Assembly: GCA_036741355.1 (NCBI GenBank)
Contig: DAINSK010000084.1
Location: 1 to 5,839, forward strand
Length of the DNA: 5,839 bases
Reading direction: 5' to 3'
Source: JBBRGK01 sp036741355
Lineage (GTDB): Bacteria > Chloroflexota > Dehalococcoidia > CAUJGQ01
Shown here: in pieces, positions 1 to 4,360 of the stretch
Layout: each line of letters begins with the position of its first letter
Position numbering within the stretch: the stretch's first letter is position 1
Made by a program: the position numbers and the translations under genes
Notes under the pieces: generated by a model
Database searches by the model: none
Told to the model about the DNA's origin: nothing
Seen by the model: only the letters and a program-made list of their open reading frames with translations

Positions 1-302
1 CGGCCCGGATACAGCGTCTCCAGCATGGCGAACGTCTCGGCCACTTTCAGCGGGCTGTAATGGCTGAGCATGACGCCGCCCGAGCCGACGCGGATGCCGC
101 TGGTGCGTGCGGCGACCTGGCCGATGAGGATTTCAGGCGTCGCGGACGCCAGGCCACCCGAATTGTGGTGCTCCGCCAGCCAGTAGCGGTGGTAGCCGAT
201 CCGGTCCGCGACCTGCGCCAGCGCGAGCGTCTCCCGGATCGCGTCGGCGGCGGTACCACCCTGCCGGATCGGTGATTGGTCTAATACGCTGAGGGTTACC
301 AA
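1..302 (-). CDS. Luciferase-like (LLM class) flavin-dependent oxidoreductase, N-terminal 100 residues, cut by the left edge
   Basis: The minus strand reads 100 uninterrupted codons from a TTG at 302 to the window edge. It begins MVTLSVLDQSPIR (TTG read as Met) and continues with RIGYHRYWLAEHHNSGG (about residues 37-53), SATPEILIGQVAART, and GGVMLSHYSPLKVAETF (about 76-92). These are the hallmark N-terminal blocks of bacterial luciferase-like TIM-barrel monooxygenases of the YhbW/MsnO8-like subgroup, which use reduced FMN and oxygen; the substrate is unknown. The start is TTG because an in-frame TAA lies only five codons upstream (315-317) and no ATG or GTG falls between. A GTGAG (309-313) sits 6 nt before it as a plausible ribosome site. 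It follows the MarR gene in the same direction with a 65-bp gap, so it could be co-transcribed with MarR or use its own promoter there. About two thirds of the protein is missing. Family assignment is firm; substrate is not. Confidence 0.92.
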   Translation of the reverse strand, partial: MVTLSVLDQSPIRQGGTAADAIRETLALAQVADRIGYHRYWLAEHHNSGGLASATPEILIGQVAARTSGIRVGSGGVMLSHYSPLKVAETFAMLETLYPG

Positions 303-320
303 TGATTGCTCACTTTAGAG

Positions 321-330
321 TCGAATTCGA
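321..330. promoter_or_regulatory. Short perfect palindrome TCGAATTCGA in the leader of the luciferase-like gene
   Basis: TCGAATTCGA is a perfect 10-bp dyad lying between the candidate -10 (344-349) and the TTG start (302), just downstream of the expected start point. It could be an operator. It does not match the TTGC-N4-GCAA sites near the pirin promoter, and a 10-bp palindrome can occur by chance, so this is only a candidate. Confidence 0.2.
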
Positions 331-343
331 AGCCTCTGACCAA

Positions 344-371
344 ATTATAGAGGCAATACCGCGCCCTTCAG
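344..371 (-). promoter_or_regulatory. Candidate promoter for the luciferase-like gene
   Basis: On the minus strand there is a perfect TATAAT at 344-349. The best -35 at a 16-bp spacing is CTGAAG (366-371), only 3 of 6 matches to TTGACA. Initiation would fall near 337, giving a leader of about 35 nt before the TTG at 302. The -10 is strong, but the -35 is weak and overlaps the end of the MarR gene. An independent promoter is therefore possible but not certain. Confidence 0.4.
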
Positions 372-823
372 CCTTCGCGGGCGATCTGGTCGAGGAAGCG
401 GCGGACGGCAGTCAGATCCGTGAGGCGATCACGGTAGACCAACGCTTTGACGCCCGGCAGGTGAACGGCCGCGGCGCGTCGCAGCGCGCGACGGCCGGCC
501 GGTGTCAGCGTGGCCACGATGCCGCGTGCGTCTCCGGGGTCTCTTATGCGCTCGACGAGGCCGCGAGCCGTCAGCGCTTCGAGCCGGCGGGTCACGTTGC
601 TGGGGTTGATCAGGGCGCGGTTCGCGAGATCCCGAAGCCGCAGCCCGTCCGGTCCGGCCTCCTCGAGGTGAACCAGGAGGTCGTACTCTCGCAGGTCCAG
701 TTCGCAGCCCGAGGCTGTAAACTGGCGGTCAAGCGCCGCGGTGACGCGCGCGTGCGCCTCCAGAAAGGCCCGCCACGTATGGAGCTCTTCGCGACTAAGG
801 CGCCCGTCGTCTGCCATCGGCAT
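368..823 (-). CDS. MarR-family winged helix-turn-helix transcriptional regulator
   Basis: The product is 151 residues from the ATG at 823, a typical MarR length. The layout is canonical: an N-terminal dimerisation helix (about 10-37), then LDLREYDLLVHLEEAG (42-57), the recognition helix-turn-helix around RDLANRALINPSNVTRRLEAL (about 64-84), and the wing ERIRDPGDARGIVATLT (91-107) followed by the usual PAGRRAL. C-terminal helices complete the dimer. Family members are cytoplasmic dimeric repressors released by phenolic or other small ligands, or by cysteine oxidation; the single Cys (residue 40) is not at the usual OhrR N-terminal sensor position. The start is uncertain: ATG 823, ATG 817 (MADDG) or TTG 844 all keep the frame, and none has a good Shine-Dalgarno. 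ATG 823 is preferred as the first ATG. The gene is divergent from pirin and upstream of the luciferase-like gene. The two dyads at 826-874 next to its start are its likely operators. Confidence 0.93.
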   Translation of the reverse strand: MPMADDGRLSREELHTWRAFLEAHARVTAALDRQFTASGCELDLREYDLLVHLEEAGPDGLRLRDLANRALINPSNVTRRLEALTARGLVERIRDPGDARGIVATLTPAGRRALRRAAAVHLPGVKALVYRDRLTDLTAVRRFLDQIAREG

Positions 824-825
824 AA

Positions 826-840
826 TCGTTGCACACGCAA
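826..840. promoter_or_regulatory. Candidate MarR operator, site 1 (over the pirin -35)
   Basis: TCGTTGC-acac-GCAA has the same outer bases as site 2, with arms TTGC/GCAA around a 4-bp centre. It covers the pirin -35 hexamer. On the other strand it lies just upstream of the MarR ATG at 823, where MarR's own ribosome site should be. Binding here would block RNA polymerase at pirin and could also affect MarR's own transcript. The assignment rests on the match to site 2 and the adjacent MarR gene. Confidence 0.5.
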
Positions 841-857
841 GCAAGTCGTGCTATACT
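829..857 (+). promoter_or_regulatory. Strong sigma-70-type promoter for the pirin gene
   Basis: TTGCAC (829-834) and TATACT (852-857) are separated by exactly 17 bp. The match is 4 of 6 to the -35 and 5 of 6 to the -10. The expected start point is near 864, giving a leader of about 79 nt to the pirin ATG at 943. The -35 lies within 6 bp of the MarR start codon, so the two divergent transcription units share regulatory DNA. Confidence 0.7.
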
Positions 858-874
858 CGTTGCGATCGCAACGA
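857..874. promoter_or_regulatory. Candidate MarR operator, site 2 (perfect 18-bp palindrome over the pirin start point)
   Basis: TCGTTGCGATCGCAACGA is a perfect 18-bp dyad. It begins at the last base of the pirin -10 and is centred at 865.5, almost exactly the expected transcription start. Its size and symmetry suit a MarR dimer. It repeats site 1 after 31 bp (about three helical turns), which would put both dimers on the same DNA face. A further CGCAACG half-site occurs at 891-897. Confidence 0.65.
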
Positions 875-930
875 TACTTGGTCCGAAGCCCGCAACGGGA
901 GCGGTGGAGCGGGCAGAGCCTACAGATCTC

Positions 931-935
931 AGGAG
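931..935 (+). promoter_or_regulatory. Ribosome binding site that fixes the pirin start
   Basis: AGGAG sits 7 nt before the ATG at 943. This excludes the longer in-frame reading that begins at TTG 829, which would place the promoter and operators inside the coding region and add 38 residues with no pirin similarity. Confidence 0.85.
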
Positions 936-942
936 ACCCACG

Positions 943-1686
943 ATGTTGGACATTCGCCGCAAAGACGAACACTTTCGCATGCGAGGAGGCTGGCTCGACG
1001 CCCGCTGGCACTTTTCGTTCAGCGATTACTATGACCCACAAAATCTGAATTTTGGTCCGCTGCGTGTATTCAACGACGACCGTATCGACGGCGAGAGCGG
1101 CTTCCCCATGCACCCGCACTGGGATATGGAGATCGTCACGCTCGTCCAGGGCGGCGTACTGACCCACTACGACTCGGTCGGTAACAGCGGCGAAATTGAG
1201 CCCGGCGACGTGCAGAAGATGTCTGCCGGCACCGGCATTCAGCACTCGGAGTGGAACTACGCCCACGAGCCCGTGCGGCTGCAGCAGATCTGGTTCCTGC
1301 CGGGTCGCAAGGGGATCAAGCCGAGCTACGCCCAGGAACGCTATGAAGTGACGGAGTCCGGTCTGACCGTCGTCGCCTCGCCGTGGGCGGTTGCCGGCGG
1401 AGTGCCGATTTACCAGGACGTGGTGATGGCGCTCGCCGAGCGGAGCGAGCCGCTGGAATACAAGCTGCCAAACGGTCGCGGACTGTACGTCTATTCGATA
1501 AGCGGGGAAGGCGCCGTGCAGGGCGAGGAGCTACGCCAGGGCGATGCGGCGCGCATCGTTTCGACGGGCGACGGTGACACCATTTCCATCCACGGCCCCG
1601 GTAGGGTGCTAATTATCGACGTGCCGGTCGCGGACGGCGCCGAGCATTCGACGCTGCTCGCCGCTGGGCGCGCAGCCGGGCAGTAA
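943..1686 (+). CDS. Pirin family protein (cupin; YhhW/quercetinase-like)
   Basis: The protein is 247 residues, the usual size of short bacterial pirins such as YhhW. The N-terminal cupin is clear: HFSFSDYYDPQNLNFGPLRVFNDD (about 23-46), then HPHWDMEIVT (57-66), GDVQKMSAGTGIQHSEWN (88-105) and a QIWFLP strand. The four metal ligands of the family are present as H57, H59, H101 and E103. The usual HPHRDMEI Arg is Trp60 here. The C-terminal cupin is the shorter YhhW type (about 140-235). Pirins bind iron or another divalent metal. Some open the flavonol quercetin with oxygen, others act as redox-responsive partners of transcription factors or enzymes, so the exact reaction is open. AGGAG at 7 nt fixes the start. 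The gene is divergent from MarR, with operators over its promoter, and ends before a hairpin terminator shared with the convergent gene. Confidence 0.95.
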   Translation: MLDIRRKDEHFRMRGGWLDARWHFSFSDYYDPQNLNFGPLRVFNDDRIDGESGFPMHPHWDMEIVTLVQGGVLTHYDSVGNSGEIEPGDVQKMSAGTGIQHSEWNYAHEPVRLQQIWFLPGRKGIKPSYAQERYEVTESGLTVVASPWAVAGGVPIYQDVVMALAERSEPLEYKLPNGRGLYVYSISGEGAVQGEELRQGDAARIVSTGDGDTISIHGPGRVLIIDVPVADGAEHSTLLAAGRAAGQ

Positions 1687-1718
1687 GCGTGGGCAGTAGG
1701 CAATGGGCAGTCGGCAGC
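1678..1718. repeat. Short degenerate tandem repeat (7/14-bp unit) overlapping the pirin stop codon
   Basis: The unit GGGCAGT(A/C)(A/G)GC recurs at 1678, 1691 and 1705, spaced 13 and 14 bp. From 1691 to 1718 it can also be read as four 7-bp units of the form RGGCARY (gggcagt, aggcaat, gggcagt, cggcagc). The first copy is inside the pirin gene: its CAGTAA supplies the final Gln codon and the stop. The last pirin residues may therefore have been shaped by repeat spread or slippage. Confidence 0.6.
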
Positions 1719-1774
1719 CGTGTGTGGGCTCGGCTCACCAGTGACCTGCATGCCGCGTGCCCGAGAGGGCCAAT

Positions 1775-1819
1775 CGCAAAGCGGTCCCGTTCCGGATTCT
1801 GGAACGGGACCGCTTTGCG
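1775..1819. terminator. Bidirectional hairpin terminator between the convergent pirin and lamin-tail genes
   Basis: A perfect 19-bp inverted repeat (1775-1793 with 1801-1819) surrounds a 7-nt loop, GGATTCT. Its core is GCGGTCCCGTTCC pairing with GGAACGGGACCGC, followed on each strand by TTTGCG. There is no long T-run, but the layout is the same on both strands and lies 88 bp after the pirin stop and 20 bp after the end of the convergent gene. Its position and strength support termination in both directions; a palindromic repeat element is the alternative. Confidence 0.75.
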
Positions 1820-1839
1820 TCATCCACGTCACGCCTGAC

Positions 1840-2844
1840 TCAATAAGCCAGTGAATCGACGGCGTCATTCTGATCGTCCCACAGTGTTGCGTCGCCGTGG
1901 TCGGACCAGAAGCGGTAGAGGGCGAAACTGCCGTCGGTACAACTGCCTTCTGCGGGATGGCCGACGTAAACCCGGCAGCTATCACCCGCTGCAAGCCTAA
2001 ACCCGTCCGGAAAGTAAAACATGAGCCCGCTGATACCGGCGCTGTCGCCCTGGAGTGCCCAGCCTGTCAGAACCTGGGTCGCGCCGCCCAGGTTTCCGAC
2101 CTCGACGTACTGGTAGGCGCCGTTTCCGAGGCCGCTGTTGTCGGTGCCTTGTAGCCAGATCGCCAGTACGCGAACCAGCGGCACGCCTGCAGCGGCAGCG
2201 TTCGCCGCCTCCTCGTCGTCTGGTTGCGCCAGCACGAATCCGTGCGTCATCGCCAGACTGGGCGGTTCGAGCGGCGGTGGCGGCACCGGCGGCTCGCCCG
2301 GCTTGGTGGTCGAGCGCGCCGGCGCCGCTGCCGGAGCGGGGGGCGCGGGTGCTGCGGCCCCGGGTTGTGCGGCGGGCGCCGAAGGAGGCGCGGCAGCGGG
2401 CGTGGCAGTCGCTTGCTCTGACGGCGCGTTAGCAGATGCGGCTTCGGGGCACAGCACGATCGCTGCAGACCGGCTGGCGATAACGGCGCCGTGAACGACC
2501 GCGTAGAGGTCGTAGGCGTGTCGCTGTCCGCACACCCGAGGAAAGCTGCGGACCACAAGGCCCGGCGAATCCTGGGCGAAGCCATCGAAGGCGAGGATCG
2601 CCCCATCCTCGATCAGGCGTACCTGAACCCGGTAGCCGGCGCCAAAAGTGACGTTAACCGCCTGAACGGCATTTCCGCCGGCATCGGTAGACGGGTGCTG
2701 AACGAGTTGCAGCACAAGCCCCGGGTCGACGGCCGCGATGGCCGTCGGTTCTGGCTGCTGAGCGCTTCCGGGGCGCGCATGGAGTCCCGCCGCGCCAAGC
2801 CAGGCCGCCGCAAGCACAACCAACCACATTCGAGACACGTGCAT
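1840..2844 (-). CDS. Secreted protein with Ala/Pro-rich linker and C-terminal lamin-tail domain
   Basis: The product is 334 residues. Residues 1-28 look like a signal peptide: an Arg/His-containing start, hydrophobic LVVLAAAWLGAAGL, and likely cleavage after GSA (28) or LHA (23). Residues 38-133 form a beta-rich domain of unknown identity with two cysteines (C105, C132) that could form a disulfide. Residues 134-198 are a low-complexity Ala/Pro linker. Residues about 225-334 match a lamin-tail (LTD) Ig-like fold: QYVEVGNLGG (245-254), LTGWALQGD (259-267), FYFPDGFRLAAGDSCRVYVG (276-295), and a WDDQNDAVDSL end (322-332); C290 and C302 may pair. Bacterial LTDs occur in secreted or surface proteins, often beside nucleases or hydrolases, but no enzyme domain is visible here. 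The start ATG at 2844 has only a weak GGGG upstream; ATG at 2829 (M6) would also leave a usable signal peptide. An adhesive or structural extracellular role is inferred only. Confidence 0.85.
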   Translation of the reverse strand: MHVSRMWLVVLAAAWLGAAGLHARPGSAQQPEPTAIAAVDPGLVLQLVQHPSTDAGGNAVQAVNVTFGAGYRVQVRLIEDGAILAFDGFAQDSPGLVVRSFPRVCGQRHAYDLYAVVHGAVIASRSAAIVLCPEAASANAPSEQATATPAAAPPSAPAAQPGAAAPAPPAPAAAPARSTTKPGEPPVPPPPLEPPSLAMTHGFVLAQPDDEEAANAAAAGVPLVRVLAIWLQGTDNSGLGNGAYQYVEVGNLGGATQVLTGWALQGDSAGISGLMFYFPDGFRLAAGDSCRVYVGHPAEGSCTDGSFALYRFWSDHGDATLWDDQNDAVDSLAY

Positions 2845-2921
2845 TAAACGCCCCGAACCCCAAGCTATCTCTCTTACCCTACAGGACGGCCGAAGAACCT
2901 GATTCGTTGCAACAGGCTGTT

Positions 2922-3152
2922 ACCTAACCCCCGTCCCCCTTCCCTTACCCCTACGCCTAACGGGGGGTACTGGAACGCCGGGAAGGGGCGATCGTCGGAT
3001 GCAGGGGTCGGGCTTGGTTGCAGCGTCGGACCGGGCGCGTGGGAACGCGTCCCTACAGGAGCTTCTGCAGCAAAGACGGGCGAGTTCAAGCTCCCCTCGC
3101 CCAGAATTGGGAGAGGGGTCGGGGGTGAGGGCCCGCCGGCTGGGGGTTAGGT
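2922..3152. mobile_element. Candidate non-autonomous repeat (MITE-like) with 11-bp terminal inverted repeats
   Basis: ACCTAACCCCC (2922-2932) is exactly complementary to GGGGGTTAGGT (3142-3152), bounding 231 bp with no gene. Inside are C-rich and G-rich arms, a segment around GTGGGAACGCGTCCCTACAGG (3040-3060), and a hairpin at 3093-3118. On the minus strand this sequence type yields LTPDPSPNSGRGE- or HPRPLSQFWARG-like peptides, which I recognise as spurious products of dispersed intergenic repeats in many high-GC bacteria. No target-site duplication is visible at the ends. It may instead be a REP-like structural repeat, not a transposon derivative. Confidence 0.5.
3093..3118. repeat. Hairpin within the intergenic repeat block
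   Basis: CCCCTC-g-CCCA (3093-3103) pairs with TGGG-a-GAGGGG (3108-3118) around a GAAT loop, giving 10 pairs and one G/A mismatch. It lies 75 bp beyond the Gfo/Idh/MocA stop codon on the minus strand and could help end that transcript, but no T-run follows on that strand. Confidence 0.6.
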
Positions 3153-3192
3153 CTCCCACGACTGCCGACCCTCGTGCTGAGTCCGTCGCTCC

Positions 3193-4251
3193 TTACACCC
3201 CGATCAGCGGTAGCAGTATTGCCTTGCCGGTCATGGCACTGCGGCCGACGGCTTCGGTGAACTCCATATAGCGGACCCCGTCTTCGAAGGTCGTGCGGCG
3301 AACGGGTTCCTTGCCGCGCACGGCGTTGACGAACTCCTCCTCGACGCGCCAAGACCCCTGCTGCTCCGCCGGAACCGTGATCGCCGTCAGCTCTTTGTCG
3401 CCGCGACGTCCGCCTGAAAGGACGCGGCTGTTCTGCTCATAACGCAACGTCCCCTCGCTCCCAAAGAGCCACACCTCTGGGGGACGCGCGAGGCCGGTGA
3501 CGGCGCTGAACTGAAGGTGAGCGACCGCGCCGCAGGCCATGTCGGCGATGACCTCTACGTGGTCGGGCACTGTCGACTGGCGCGGCTCGCCGCTCGCCAC
3601 TTCGATACGCTGCCGTACCACCACCCTGGTTCGCGCCATCACCGTGGTGGCCCCGCCAACCCAGCGCATCAGCGCTTCGTACCAGATGCCCATGTTGAGG
3701 ATGTTGAAGCCGCTCAGGGCCCGGCTTTGCCGCCAATGCGCCTGGCCGCCCTGTTGGGGGAAGTCCGCCGCACCGCCGCGAAGGTCGATGCTGATGATCT
3801 CGCCGAGGTAGCCCTCGCTCACCCGCTGCTGAATCGCTGCGTCGACGTTAAGCGTGAAGGGCGACGGCACGACCATACAGGTCAGTTCAGGATGCGCGCG
3901 CGAAGCGGATAGCATTTCGCGCGCTTCCGCCGCGTTCATCGCCAGGCGCGCCTCGGTCAACACGTGTTTGCCGGCCGCTATCGCCGCGAGCGTCACCGGG
4001 CAGTGCAGGTAGGGCCAGGTGCCGATCATGATCGCGTTGGTGTCGGGCGCTTCAACGAGCTCCCGCCAGTTGTCGTACACGGTCGGAATATTGAACTCTT
4101 TCGCAACGTGCTCCCCCGATTCGCGGCTCCGGTTCGCAACGCTGACCACCTCGACGCCGTCGATCTTCTGAAGCCCAGGGATGTGGAACTTGCGCGTGTT
4201 CGCGCCCGCGCCCACCACACCCACCCGTAGTTGCTGTGTCGCACGTGTCAT
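3193..4251 (-). CDS. Gfo/Idh/MocA-family protein with altered catalytic signatures
   Basis: The protein is 352 residues, a normal family length. Residues 9-40 form a Rossmann fold with the dinucleotide loop VGVVGAGANTRKFHIPGL. IMIGTWPYLHCPVTLAAIAAGKHVLTE (74-100) is the conserved stretch before the catalytic motif. Most family members are NAD(P)-dependent sugar or polyol dehydrogenases with an E-K-P Lys and a D-x-G-x-H motif. Here these read E100-A101-R102 and N186-M-G-I-W190, so Lys, Asp and His are all replaced. The C-terminal beta-sheet domain (about 130-345) is intact, including a conserved LFGSEGTLRYE (262-272). The start is ATG 4251: the longer frame to 4386 has no family similarity and would overlap the divergent gene. 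GAGAGG lies about 10 nt upstream, a long spacing. The substrate is unknown; the fold is secure, but dehydrogenase activity is doubtful. Confidence 0.9.
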   Translation of the reverse strand: MTRATQQLRVGVVGAGANTRKFHIPGLQKIDGVEVVSVANRSRESGEHVAKEFNIPTVYDNWRELVEAPDTNAIMIGTWPYLHCPVTLAAIAAGKHVLTEARLAMNAAEAREMLSASRAHPELTCMVVPSPFTLNVDAAIQQRVSEGYLGEIISIDLRGGAADFPQQGGQAHWRQSRALSGFNILNMGIWYEALMRWVGGATTVMARTRVVVRQRIEVASGEPRQSTVPDHVEVIADMACGAVAHLQFSAVTGLARPPEVWLFGSEGTLRYEQNSRVLSGGRRGDKELTAITVPAEQQGSWRVEEEFVNAVRGKEPVRRTTFEDGVRYMEFTEAVGRSAMTGKAILLPLIGV

Positions 4252-4360
4252 GTGTCCCGATCCTCTCCGGTTCGCGGCTCGATCGCGGCATCGCTGGCGA
4301 CAGTATACGGCTGCTACACTTGCCGCACGCGGCGGCCCGGCCGCGGGAGTGAGGTCGTGG
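4252..4360. promoter_or_regulatory. Divergent promoter region between the Gfo/Idh/MocA and Ppx/GppA genes
   Basis: The 109-bp gap must drive both genes. On the minus strand TATACT (4302-4307) is a good -10 for the Gfo/Idh/MocA gene, with about 44 nt of leader. On the plus strand TACACT (4315-4320) is a possible -10 for the phosphatase gene. Neither has a recognisable -35 at 16-18 bp, so the sites are tentative. A GC stem, CGCGGC (4328-4333) with GCCGCG (4340-4345), precedes the phosphatase ribosome site and could weakly affect translation. Confidence 0.35.
4351..4354 (+). promoter_or_regulatory. Ribosome binding site of the Ppx/GppA gene
   Basis: GAGG within GTGAGG lies 6 nt before the ATG at 4361. 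It supports that start over the in-frame GTG at 4349. Confidence 0.7.

Larger units (their letters stand above)
2845..3192. other. 348-bp gene-free stretch between two minus-strand genes
   Basis: This stretch contains the 5' leader of the lamin-tail gene (2845 to about 2921), the inverted-repeat-bounded block (2922-3152) and 40 bp before the Gfo/Idh/MocA stop. I find no convincing -35/-10 pair for the lamin-tail gene. The 10-mer CCCTACAGGA occurs twice (2877-2886 and 3051-3060), once outside and once inside the block. An 11-bp near-palindrome AACAG-G-CTGTT (2911-2921) abuts the block's left end. Reading frames here are open only because of GC bias and repeat content. Confidence 0.7.

Noticed and set aside
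862..869. GCGATCGC, the cyanobacterial HIP1 octamer
   Set aside because: I noticed no other copy in the window, and it is explained as the centre of the 18-bp operator palindrome; it is not evidence of a cyanobacterium.
829..942. N-terminal extension of pirin from TTG 829
   Set aside because: It would start inside the -35 hexamer and span the operators; AGGAG before ATG 943 and the family N-terminus favour 943.
302..1048. Long plus-strand open frame of 248 codons
   Set aside because: It runs antisense to MarR, through the divergent promoter and into the pirin gene in another frame; its product resembles no family and the overlapping genes are clear.
1678..1718. Possible CRISPR-like repeat
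   Set aside because: The units are 7-14 bp and contiguous, with no spacers.
2055..2494. Arg- and Ala-rich plus-strand frames
   Set aside because: They are antisense to the Ala/Pro linker of the secreted protein; GC bias keeps the frames open.
2920..3159. Small minus-strand frame with an LTPDPSPNSGRGE-type peptide
   Set aside because: This is a translation artefact of the intergenic repeat block; it has no ribosome site and the peptide type is typical of spurious predictions.
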